Shown here in pieces: positions 38,441-49,249 of a stretch of DNA of 64,000 nt. Position 1 is the first letter of the stretch, and every line of letters begins with the position of its first letter. The notes beneath the pieces were generated by a model. That model saw only the letters and a program-made list of their open reading frames with translations. It had not been told where the DNA came from and made no database searches. The stretch covers positions 982,001 to 1,046,000 of the forward strand of contig JAZGTN010000086.1 of assembly GCA_037783415.1 (NCBI GenBank), in the 5' to 3' direction. Origin of the DNA: Leptasterias polaris (Eukaryota; Echinodermata; Asteroidea; Forcipulatida; Asteriidae). The translations under genes and the position numbers were made by a program.

Positions 38441-39370
38441 GCATTAAGTGTTTGTCGACAAACACAAAGCTGTTCCGTGTTGTTTTGCTTCGATTAAGTG
38501 CTTCAAAGCTTTAAAGTTGGTCTGATTTAAAGATAGAAGACTTTTGACCTTTGACAGGCCCTTTTTTACTTAACTGTCAGTGTGCCATGACAATAGTGTC
38601 ATGGCCGAGTGGCTAAGAGCATCGAATTCAAGTTCTGGTGGTTTAGTCATCGGGGTGTGGGTTCGAGTCCCGGTCATGACGCTTGTGTCCTTGAGCAAGA
38701 CACTTTGCTATAATTGCTTCTCTTCACCCAGGGGTATAAATGGGTACCTGCAAGAGTAGAGGTTGATATTGTGTTTGAAAAAGCCTTCGGAGCGCCATCA
38801 CGGCAGCCCGGGCTGTATACTCCCCAGGGAGCTGAGAAAGATTAAAAAGGAATGTTATTGGCCCAATGACCAGGGCACTAATGTAAAGCGCATTGAGACC
38901 GTTATTGTGAAATGCGCTATATAAGAACTGGTTATTATTATTTTTATTATTATTAAAAACCTAAACCTGGTCTTCATTCTGATACTAATTTGACAGGAGC
39001 TTTTAAACCAGAAGTAAAGGTCAACATGGGGTCACGGTTACCCAAGGCTAATCTCCAATGCCCAAGGAGTCTATAACTAAAAAAAGTTTTTAAAATCGGT
39101 TGTGTAGTTTTTGAGATATGGTCCCACTTCCGGTTGATCCGGAAGTAAAGGTCAACATGGGGTTACGGTTACCCAAGGCTAATCCCAATGCCCAAGGAGT
39201 CAATAACTGAAAAAAAGTTCGACGATCGGTTGTATACTTTTCGAGATACTGTGGTCTCAAAATTGGCTAATTAAATATTCACATCGCTAATTAATTCAGA
39301 ATATAAAAAACATTACATTGAGAGTTAAGTTCATGTACTAAGCTTCAATTTGATATAGGATCTAACTCTT
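38440..39370. repeat. Dispersed repeat, copy 2 (with two ~130-bp units)
   Basis: Counterpart of 26914-28060. The 'gtgtttgtcgacaaacac' block lies at 38449-38570, a SINE insertion at 38596-38955, and two 130-bp units at 39010-39250 ('aaaggtcaacatgggg'), followed by 'ggctaattaaatattca'. One DR5-like motif is intact (39016-39034); in the next the second half-site is mutated. Confidence 0.7.
38596..38955 (+). mobile_element. tRNA-Leu-like SINE, copy 3
   Basis: Head 'gtcatggccgagtggctaag', B box GGTTCGAGTCCCG, central domain ('ttgcttctcttcacccagg', 'atgggtacctgcaag'), hairpin tail 'agcgcattgagacc...aatgcgctatataagaactgg' and an (ATT)n end. It is inserted into dispersed repeat copy 2. Confidence 0.9.
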
Positions 39371-39399
39371 TCATATTACGCTTTAGGATATTAGGTCAC

Positions 39400-40420
39400 A
39401 TGCAAGGTTGTGTAAACAGGTCTTATTTTTTTTACTTGAAATTTTGGTTATGAAACTGCTGTTAGACGGGTCACCAACTGTTTCAGAAACGGTATGTTGA
39501 CCAAAAATAACCGTGAATGCTCAGGCTTATACGTAAGCCTGTAACGGTTACACGGTTAAGTGACAGATCTTACGGTTAAACGTTTACATTTTTACGGTTC
39601 GGATAAACGTTGAAAAACTCAACTAAAAAGTGCTGCGTAATGCTGACCTTAATAACAGTGATCACGATCGATTTTCACAGCACAATATCCCATAAAACAA
39701 ACAAGCATATATCATTCCCAATTTACAGACTCGTAGTCTTTGTTATTTCAATACAACTGTGCGTGCAGCAATATTTGTAAGAAACATTGATTGCTAGGGG
39801 GCGTTCCACAACAATTCTATTGCGCATGCTCGCTTTTGCAGGGTGATTGTGTAAAGTCAAAATGCTGCAATGAAGAATGAAGACACAATGTTTTTGATCA
39901 CATGCCGGTCGTGTAAACAGGATTTTTTACTTGAAATGTTGTTTATGAAACTGCTGTTACACGGGACACCAACTGTTTTTTTAGACACAGTTACACGTTT
40001 AAAAAAATAACCGTGAATGCGAAGGCTTATACGTAAGCCTATGACAGTTACACGGTTAAGTGACAAATTGTACGGTTAAACGTTCACATTTGTACGGTTC
40101 GTATAAACGTTGAAAAACTCACTTGAAATCGTGCAAAATGCTGACCATAATATTTGCGATCACGATTTGCACATACAATCCCAATTTTCAGGCGTAAGTC
40201 TTTGTTATTTCATTACTTTGCGTGCGGCATTAGTTGCAAGAAACATTGAACGCTTGAGGGCGTTCCACAACAAATCGATTGCACGGTTACCCGGTTAACC
40301 AAATGATAATCCTGTTAAACATTTAAATGTTTACGATTGGGATCAGCGTAAACAAATTCACTTGAAAAGTGCTGCGAAATGGTGTCCTTTACTTTGCGTG
40401 CGGCATTAGTTGCAAGAAAC
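39400..40420. repeat. 'cggtta' long-unit repeats (about 2.5 units)
   Basis: Units of roughly 500 bp share 'gtgtaaacagg', 'gaaactgctgttacac', 'aataaccgtgaatgc', 'cttatacgtaagcct', 'acggttacacggttaag' and 'gggcgttccacaacaa'. Landmarks recur at 39405/39905, 39510/40010, 39541/40047 and 40283. Non-coding. Confidence 0.75.
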
Positions 40421-40785
40421 ATTAAACGTGTCAGGATATTTCTCAGATGTTTCTGAAAAGCGTTGCCTAATACCCCAGACTGTTTAGTGTCCCTTAATGT
40501 CCACTGTTTAAAGTAACAACAAAAGGAAATAATACGGACATTCAATAGATTTTACAGTTTTCTTATTTACAAACTTCCTCGGTGCACTTTCAATTATTAA
40601 CACTTATTTACACTTTCAATTATTAAATAACTCGCAGCGCGTTTATAATTATTCACAAACTTTCTTTATATTCAATTCATTGAATCATTAATTTAAAGTC
40701 GTAACACTTTCATGTATAATCACGATAATTGATAATTGCAGACTTCAGTGGCTAATGATCAAGCATATTTTTAAGCCATCGCCAT

Positions 40786-40787
<2 letters not shown>

Positions 40788-40854
<67 letters not shown>
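40788..40854 (+). repeat. (TA)n microsatellite, ~33 units
   Basis: Uninterrupted TA dinucleotides followed by a short CA run. The length is probably variable. Confidence 0.97.
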
Positions 40855-40860
<6 letters not shown>

Positions 40861-40919
40861 AGATTGTTCTTAAAATTCACCGGGTCTCGGATGGTGCTTC
40901 TGGACGGTGCTTCTGGACG

Positions 40920-41970
40920 GTTTGGCAACATCGGCTATGCCGTTGGCCTATAGTGGTAGTTGAGGTTGGTTGTTGGCAACATCGGCTATGCCGTTGACCT
41001 ACAGAGCCTCACAGTCAATTCCGTTCTTGAATGGGCCTCGTCTCTAGAAGTTTCTCAGTAAGTGTCCGGATAGGACCTTGGCTTAGGGATAGCCCTTAAC
41101 TCGAAACCATCTATAATATTAAAACAATCGGGGATTCCAGGAATAATATACCACCATTCTTTAGGTTCAATATTAACATCATGTAAGACACGTAGTTTTC
41201 CAATTAAAACAAAGCAAAATATCAGTGATCATCTTCTGTGACATAATTCATTCTTATCTACAATCCGGTTCTATAGGTAACACATCTTTCTTTTAAATCA
41301 AACAATCTGCTGTTCATTTTTAGCTAATAGTACAACGACTCTTAATTCAACACTGATTCTTAGAATTAAACAAGTATAACTTACGGTTGTTATAATATTG
41401 TGGTGTGTCTCACTCTAGTGGCAACACTGGCCCTGAAGATACTCTCAAACGATACTATTAGTACTAGACAATTATATTGTCTTCAAAAAAGTCGCTGCCT
41501 TGAATATGCTTGCTATAGCTGTATGTAGCTATGCCTGGTGACAATATTACAAAGGCACGATCACTCCTCACACCATCTATCTCAAACTTGATCTGAAAGT
41601 CATCTGCCCACTTTCTCTCTCTCTCTCTTGCTATATTCCAACTTAAAACACCTGTTCGTGACTGTTGTCAACGCATGTCCCTAGCAACTATTGTGAATTT
41701 GAATTGTTCCTTTATGATGCAAAGTACATTAATTTGAAAGCACGACAACCATGGTTAAAGCAATTACTGGATAAAATAAAGTTAGATCTTATATAAAAAG
41801 CTGAATGCTGCATGCATCGCTGAATACTGCTACTGTGACTTTCTGGGAAACACAATGTATACGGATTAAGTTTTCAAAGAACTGCTGAGTTACATAATAG
41901 GATTACTCAGCTACTGGGAAGTACTGGGTTACACAGACTGTTCTATTAGTCTAATAGGGATGTTCAGATA
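40920..41970. other. No gene seen
   Basis: Begins with two copies of 'ggcaacatcggctatgccg' (about 40923 and 40976). The remainder is AT-rich, with a short (TC)n near 41622. Confidence 0.4.
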
Positions 41971-41974
41971 ATAA

Positions 41975-42400
41975 TTCTGACAAAACGCTAGAGGGCGTTC
42001 CACAACAACTCGATTGCACTCGATCTTTTATAGTGCAGAGTGATTGCGCAAAGTCAAAATCCTGTAATTAAGACCCAATGTTTTTGATCGTTTGAGTGGT
42101 TGTGTTAATGGGTTTTTTGTTCACGAAACACGTGTTACCAACCATTTCAGAAATGGTCACAATTACAAAAACAACCGTAAATGCTCAGGCTTTGTAAGCC
42201 TGCCTGTGACGGTCACACGGTTAACCATCCAATCAACCGGTTAAACATATTATTACGGTTCGGATAAATGTTTAAACATCAACATCAAAAGGTGTCGCGA
42301 AATTTTGACCATAATAAATGCGAACGGTTACACATGTAACTGACGGTTTCAGAAACGGTTACGGGTTTACTAAAAAATAACCGTAAATGCATGTAAAGCT
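41975..42400. repeat. 'cggtta' long-unit repeat, further unit
   Basis: 'gagggcgttccacaacaa', 'aatgtttttgatcg', 'aaccgtaaatgctcaggc' and 'acacggttaacca' match the units at 39.4-40.4 kb. Confidence 0.75.
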
Positions 42401-43132
42401 AAATGCTGTTGTATTAAAATCGTAATTGTAACAATTTTCTACTCTGAAATGCCAATCGAGTATGTGATTCTTGTCTAAACTAAAACAGTAAATTCATATG
42501 GCATATGAGAGTATTGTAAATTTGGCTCTTGACACCCCCAAATCCAACACTGACCGTTTAGCCATGGAAAAGGTAATTTCTCTTTTCCACACCTTTCCTC
42601 AATAAGCTCTTTTTATTGCTTTATTGCAACCCTCACAAAGGTTTTGTGTTTGCTACTGGCGGTTTCCTGAAGTATTACCTTGTCATATAAGAAACCTAAA
42701 ACAGATCGTTTTCCGGCGAACGGGACCCAAGCGCAGACAAGTCTGCCACGCGGGCAACATATCGTCCAAACCCGGGGGCTATAATAAAACGTTCACGCTG
42801 AAACCTGAATAACGATCTGGTTTTAGCGGTCACATGTACACGACCAGTTGAGAGCAACTGGCAGGAAATATTATTCTTGATTCTTTTGAATGAACGTAGA
42901 CTTGTGTCAGTCGGCGACAGTAATGAATCTCTATGTATATAGTCTACAAAAAACGCAACAACACGGGTCAAAAACGGATCGCGGACTTGAACGAGTTTAG
43001 AATTTGACTCCTTTCCGTAAATAAATACATATCAAATTCTAGGCAGAGTACCCAAGGCGTTAAAATTGCCTGGAAATTTGGCGTTTTTTCTACTGACAAT
43101 GTTTTAATAAGTTTTGGAGCTTTTTTTCTTTC

Positions 43133-43440
43133 TGTTAACATGATGTATGATATTTTTAACGTATAGTACTCTGCTGAGATGCGAAAGAGTGTTTTTATAT
43201 ACACGACACCTGTTCTTTTGTTTAACTGAGTAGGCCTATAAACTGCTGATATCAAAGTAGTTTTTTCCTGTTAACATGATGTATAAGATGTTTTACTCCC
43301 GTTTAGTTTAAACTGCTGAGATACCTAGGTGTGTTTGTTCTGTTCACACCATGATGTATGATATTTTTAACTCAATATAAACTGCTAAGATGCAAAAGAG
43401 TATTTTTGTAAACACAACTGTTTTTTCCTTTCTTTTTACC
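43133..43440. repeat. Degenerate ~100-bp tandem repeats (3 units)
   Basis: 'acatgatgtatgatattttt' or 'acatgatgtataagatg' recurs at about 43138, 43274 and 43349, each followed by 'actctgctgagatgc'-like sequence and a (T)n 'acacaac' end. Confidence 0.7.
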
Positions 43441-43805
43441 CAGGGCCGAAAATGCTATTGTATATGATATTGTAGTTGCCACAAGAACACTCTGGTATCC
43501 GATGTTAGTTTTTACCTAAGTTTTTCTGTCATTGCGCAGATTTTGCATCATTTACACTTGCCCTGTTCATCATAATATGCCATTATAAAGTTTTCTTTGG
43601 ATGATGGACTTCATCTACATATTATAAACAACACATGTTGAATGTTATTGGATACAGATACAACAAGAGATTCACCGTGTGCTACCAAATTTGTTATTTA
43701 TTCAGTTTTATTATATTTTATGTAAACTTGGAGTACACTTTGTATTTGTGGATTTAGTTATGTATTGCTTAGAACCTGTTGCATAAAGGGAGCTAGGTCA
43801 TTGTA

Positions 43806-45955
43806 TAATAATAATAATAATAACAGGCAATTATACTGCGCTTTTCCAAAACATGATCAAAGCGCATAACAAAAGAAAAGGATAAATTAAAACAAGCTAG
43901 AACAAAACTTAAATCTACTATTTAGGAAAGAGATAAGTTTTAAGTTTACTCTTAATTGTAACAACACAAGAAGAATCACGGACACTAATTGGGAGACTGT
44001 TCCAAAGTTCAGCAGCAGAGTGTGAGAAGGCGTGTTTGCCATAAGATAATCTGGACTTGTGAGTGTTAAGCCGAGTTCTATCGGAAGAAGAGCAGAGTCC
44101 TTGACGGTTGCTTTGGCAAAGATGAAACATATCAGAGAGATAAGGTGGAGCAATGTCCTTCAAACATTTAAAAACATATAGAAGAGTTTTGAACTGGATG
44201 CGTTTCTCCATGGGTAGCCAGTGTAGTTTAGCGAGTAAGGGGGATCCATGAGCTCTCCAACAGTTAACAGTGAGAACAAGTTTGGCAGCGCTGTATTGAA
44301 TACTGGTGAGGCGTTTAAGATGTGCTTTGGTGATTCCAGATAACAGGGAGTTACAATAGTCTAGACGAGAAGTGACAAGACAGCGAACCACATGGTGGCA
44401 AGTATCATGATCAATGTATTTTCGAATCCTTGCAATGTTGCGCAGATGGAAGTTAGTAGAGCTACATACTGAATTAACTTGAGATGACATTGACATGACA
44501 GGGTCAAACATGACACCCAAATTCCGAATATTAGTTGAGGGGTTACCGTAGAATTTCCAATGTTAAGAGAAACATCCTTAACATGTGACAAGTTGTTCTT
44601 AGAGGCAGCGACAAAGAACTCTGTTTTCTCAGCATTCAGTTTCAATTTGTTTGTGTGCATCCAGACTATGATGTCATCTATGCATGACGTTAGTATAGCC
44701 AAGGCTTTCTCTTTTTCACCTGGCACGGTTGGATTGAAGTCAACATAATTGTGTATCATCGGCATACATGTGGTAATTGACATGGTGCCGACGAATAACT
44801 TTTCCAAGAGGTTGAGTGTTAAGAGAAAACCCCAAAGGTCCAATGACCGAAACTTGGGGTAGTCCGTAGTAGTATGTTCACAAGAATACGATCCAGAGAC
44901 TACGACACGATTTCGTCGACCTTGGATGAGGAGAACCAATTGTGGGCCATATCCTTGATGCAAAAAGTGTCCGAAAGACGATTTAAGAAAATCTGATAAT
45001 CAACTGTGTCAAAAGCTGCACTAAGGTCAAGGAGTACAACGAACACAGCTCTCCTTTGATCCAAAGCACACATAATGTCGTTCTTAACTTTAAGCAAAGC
45101 TGTTTCCGTACTATGATGGGCGCGATAAGCAGACTGGAAAGTCTCATTTAGATGATTGTCAGCAAGGTGATCATTTAGACGTGAAGCGATGGCTTTTTCA
45201 ATGACTTTAGACCACATGGGTATATTAGAAACTGGTCTGTAGTTTTTCAATTGATTAATATCCAAAGATGGTTTCTTGAGGGTGGGTTTGATGACAGCCT
45301 GCTTTAAAACATCCGGAAATACACCAGTTGATAAAGACAAGTTAACAATATAAGTCAGCTTTGGTACAATGATGTTGATGCATTGCTTGACCAACCATGT
45401 TGGCAAGACGTCCAAAGAACAAGACTTGTTTGGCGATCGAGAGATAATTTTGCAAATCTCATTTTCATCAACTGGTTCAAAGTTATTCAGAATAGTTATA
45501 GCCTGAACAGTGTCAGACACATTATCATTTGGATTGGAGTCTGCCAAATCAGTGTCAGACACATTATCAAGATTTTTACGAATCTTGACAATTTTGTTCT
45601 CAAAGAAGTCAGCAAATTTGTTGGACAGCTGCTCATTTGAATCACACACAGGAAGTGATTTTTTAGTCTTATTTTTGTTCAGCAAAGTATTAGTGATTTG
45701 AAACACCTTTTTCATATCAGCAGATTGCAGTTCGTTATTGAAGAACTCCTGCTTCGCTTTCTGAATCACGTTAATGACATGTTTGTGATGAGAAAGATAG
45801 CACTGACAATTTACCTCATTGGTGTGTTTCTTAAGGGTTCGCTCAAGTCGACGCCGTTGCCGGCGAGCTTCATGAATTTCATCATTGTACCATTGATGTT
45901 TGGGTCGAAGCGTGCGAGTTTTAGTTTCAGCAGGAGCATATTTGTCTACCACTAC
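43806..45955 (-). mobile_element. 5'-truncated CR1/L2-like LINE
   Basis: Three minus-strand open segments (45952-44900, 44963-44361, 44520-43918) together make most of a non-LTR reverse transcriptase, broken by frameshifts. Visible blocks are the KNYRPVSNIPMWSKVIEKAI region, AYRAHHSTETAL, VLLDLSAAFDTVDY (the first catalytic Asp), a shifted YADDTQ (catalytic Asp pair) near 44752, MHTNKLKLNAEKTEF, and the C-terminal FSHSAAELWNSLP. The endonuclease and ORF1 are missing: the copy starts near 45955, exactly where the inverted-repeat block begins. The 3' end forms a GCGCTTTGA...GCGC hairpin followed by (ATT)n at 43808-43822, very like the SINE tails in this window. Confidence 0.9.
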
Positions 45956-45989
45956 CCGGAGCGTTCTATTTCCCCCTCAGCTTCGCCTC

Positions 45990-46735
45990 GGGAAAGTAGA
46001 ACGCGCCGAGGCTCACCATAGGCGTCGTAATGTTAGCCATGCATAAATCACTCACAGCTAGCAGTGTATGAGGCGCCAAGTGTAAACTTATTATTTAACG
46101 CAATTATTTACAAATAATTCATTATATAATATATAATTCCTTATTTAACCATTATTTAATCTTTATTTACAAATAATCAGTTTTGCACCACACAATTGTT
46201 TATATATAATCGTATGAAAGCTTTCATTATATATATATATAATCTTAAACACAATTTCATTATTTACAAACAATGTCGACGGATAGATTTTTATATATAA
46301 ATAATTAACTTTGCACATGCAATTATATGTATATAATTTCTGGACAACTTTCATTATATATATATAATTTAACGGATCATTACACTTATATATAAATAAT
46401 GACGACTGACAAAATTTATATGTAAATAATTTAATTTACACATGCAATTATATAATAAATAATTGTTAGGCAGCTTTCATTATATACATATAATTTTGCG
46501 GATCATTATACTTATATATAAATAATATCGGATGACAAAATTTATTTGTAAATAAAGAATTTTGAACCACACATCTATATATAAATAAGGAAAACTATTG
46601 CTTTACAACTAAGCGAACGAGGCTATGATATACTAAATAATGACTTTGCGTTGCTTTCATTATGTTTAAATAATCGTGTAGTATGTAAATTAAGTTTGGT
46701 TAGCCCCGCCCCAATACTCTAAATATTCACATCAA
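45990..46735 (+). repeat. 740-bp AT-rich inverted repeat, left copy
   Basis: Reverse complement of 56690-57430. The outer end starts 'gggaaagtagaacgcgccg', and the inner end holds a GC box-like 'gccccgccccaatact' followed by 'ctaaatatt'. Between them are about ten related motifs such as 'attatatatataatgaaag' and 'atttatatataaataat'. A short hairpin (gcgttctatttcc/gggaaagtagaacgc) lies at 45973-46005. No clear terminal inverted repeat within one copy. Confidence 0.85.
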
Positions 46736-47228
46736 AACACAGTCTCAGTCACAGTCAGTCTAGTCCATACTATACTACACGCTCAGACTTCATGACTTAC
46801 AGTCATGCGTACAGTTAGTACATTTTGTACAGTAATGTACACTGTACATGTACTTGTGAACAGTCAACTGTCGTTTCATGATGGGTTTCGTGCAGCAGCC
46901 ATTTAAAATCCTCGGTTACAGTTACAAAACTTGACAAATTTAGCTCTTTAGAGAACATTCCTCTATCAACAGTGCCCACATACATCACCACCCGAGAAGG
47001 AGACCAATTTAGTTTAATGACATTTTGGTAAGTTACGTTATAAAATGTTATTCTTGATGGTAGCTACGTAGTTTACTTCATTTCAAATGACGGATAAGTG
47101 ACCGATAAACTTAGTGCTGCATCTAATTCGTGAAAACAATGTTGTTGTTTTTTCCCCAATAACTGATGAAGATTTGCTACAATTACACTTCATGGCTGAT
47201 CGGATAATGTTTGTCGAGTAGGACCTGT
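46736..47228 (+). other. Possible promoter-proximal exon beside the left inverted repeat
   Basis: Follows the GC box/TATA-like end of the 740-bp repeat and contains 'agtctcagtcacagtcagtc', 'gtacagtaatgtacactg' and a good splice donor (TTTTG|GTAAGTT at 47030). The equivalent side of the right repeat shows only weak similarity ('tacacgctca', 'acatgtacatg'). An untranslated first exon is possible but unproven. No protein is evident. Confidence 0.3.
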
Positions 47229-47486
47229 TGTAACGGTCTGTTACACACTAATTAAGATTCGAATGAACTTCATATCTTTGATGATTCTATATTTAATACC
47301 ATTCGTTCGATGATTCATTTATTGGAATTAATACAACTTCAATTATACACACAATTGTTTCTGATCGGCAGCCATCTTGATTCACTCTTACCAATCCCAG
47401 CATGCATCAGCATTAACTATTTTATATATTGTAGTTGGTGATAAACAAGTATGGTTCATGTACAAATGTATGTCAGTCCCGTTACA
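47229..47486 (-). repeat. 3' LTR
   Basis: 258 bp, matched to the 5' LTR as above, and preceded on the minus strand by the polypurine tract. Confidence 0.95.
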
Positions 47487-47497
47487 CTCCCCCCGAC
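47487..47497 (-). other. Polypurine tract
   Basis: GTCGGGGGGAG abuts the 3' LTR on the minus strand, the expected position for plus-strand priming. Confidence 0.8.
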
Positions 47498-48044
47498 TAA
47501 AGGAGACAATGGGTATAAAAAAAATAAAACTTTTTTCTTTCTTGAAAACCCAAAACAAAATTCATAAGAAAGCCAAACTTTTTTTTGGTTAAAAATTCAA
47601 TGTCCCCATAACCTGTTTTGTAAAATGTGTACGGGTTGACATACATACAAAATAAAAGAGAGCACAATGTTGATCTCCACAGTTTAAATATTTTGACAGT
47701 TGTTCAGGTATCCAATAATTTGCTCAGTTTGGAGGTAAACATTTTTTGTTTCGACAATCAAGAAGCAATCAAACACATCAGTAGTGCAAAAGGTTTCTGA
47801 AAAAACAGTAAAAAGGCAACAAAGCAAATCCAACATTTGCAAAAGGTAAGAAAACCCCCAAAATTTACTTTAACCACATGATGGCTATGTGAAATTTTTT
47901 TTTCTTTCAAAAAACAAAAAACAACAACATGCAAATCCCAAATTTGTAAACACAAAGTTTGGTAATCTATCGACTGCATAGCTTAATTCCAGACCAGCTT
48001 AGAAAAAAACCAAGAGTTAATAGTCGGCCCTAAACAGTCACATT

Positions 48045-49246
48045 TCAACAAGGTTTGAGTTGATCCACATGAGCAATCACCTCCTTCATTGGGGTTGAAT
48101 TAGAGACAAGTTTATAGTTCACAGGAGTCAGCTGTTCTAACACAGTAAATGGTCCGCACCACTTAGGAACAAGTTTTGCTGCAAAGTGTTTGTCCGCTTT
48201 AGATAGTGGATGAGTTCGGAGCATCACTTGATCTCTGTTCTGGAGAGTGGCACGACGACGATGTTTGTCAAAGTTCGTTTTACGCTTCTGTGAAGCTTTG
48301 TGCATGTTATCTCGCACTGTTTTCTGAATTGTCTCTTGGTCATCCAACTCCTCGATCACGTCAAGTTTCCAATGGTTAGACAATGGGCTCTGTAGTTGGC
48401 GTCCAAACATGACAACACATGGAGGTTTACCTGTCGATGAGTGTTTCACAGAATTAAGCGCAAATGCGAATTCCGACACATGGACGTCCTACTGGCGGTG
48501 ATCCTTTGTCAGGTAAGAGCGCATCATCCCTTTCAAATTCCGGTTAACCCTCTCTACCCAATTCGTTTGAGGGTGGTTTTTTTTTTTTTTTTTTAATGCA
48601 ATATCGCCTAACTCACAAGGCCACGGACGGCCATTCAAGGTGAGGACTACACATAACTGATTTGGGCTATCAACCCAAATCAATTGACACCAGGGGCACG
48701 TTGCCTCCTACTCCTGGGGCTGAAACAGGGTTACCCCCTTCACAGTCCTTAAGGATGTAGGCATGGGTATCATCCACTAGGAGCCTGTCTGGTAGAGCAG
48801 AATGCACTACCTTCCCAACTTTTTCGAAGCAATTATGGTTAAGTGCCTTGCTCAAGGGCACAAGTGTCATGACCGGGTATCGAACCCACACTCTGCTGCT
48901 GAAAACACCAGAGCTTAGGTCCGGTGACCTAGACCGCTCGGCCACGACACACCACAATACATACTCGCTCTACGCCCCACTCTGCACACACAGCTTCCAT
49001 TGCTTTGGAAACAAACTGGGAGCCATTGTCAGATAGGAGTTTCCTTGGAGCTCCAAAACGGCAAAATAGCTGTCGTACCACTACTGACGCCACTTCCTTC
49101 CCTGTGGCCTTTCGCATAGGGAAAACTTTTGTCCACTTAGAAAAGTGATCCACTGCAACTAGCAAATACTCATGGCAAGCGTGGCTTCGGGGAAAGGGGC
49201 CCATCAAGTCGATTCCCACTATTTTCCATGGTTTGTCTGAACTCGT
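48045..49246 (-). pseudogene. Integrase core and C-terminus, split by a SINE
   Basis: Continues the gag-pol frame after the stop at 49247. The first part (to about 48957) has the GIDLMGPF and SDNGSQF motifs carrying the first two catalytic acidic residues. The SINE at 48577-48955 then interrupts it. Downstream, HPQTNWVERVNR supplies the catalytic Glu. A TAG at 48491-48489 replaces what is normally Trp in a DHR.WD motif. The last part holds the GPF module (KWCGPFTV) and ends at 48045. All integrase signatures are present but not in one reading unit. Confidence 0.9.
48577..48955 (-). mobile_element. SINE inserted in the integrase gene (poly-A subtype)
   Basis: The minus strand starts with the Leu-like head ('gtgtcgtggccgagcggtc') and B box GGTTCGATACCCG, then the 'gtgcccttgagcaaggcac' segment. 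The 3' half is unrelated to the other SINEs here and ends in 18 A (48577-48594). A target duplication is not obvious. Confidence 0.85.
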
Positions 49247-49249
49247 TTA

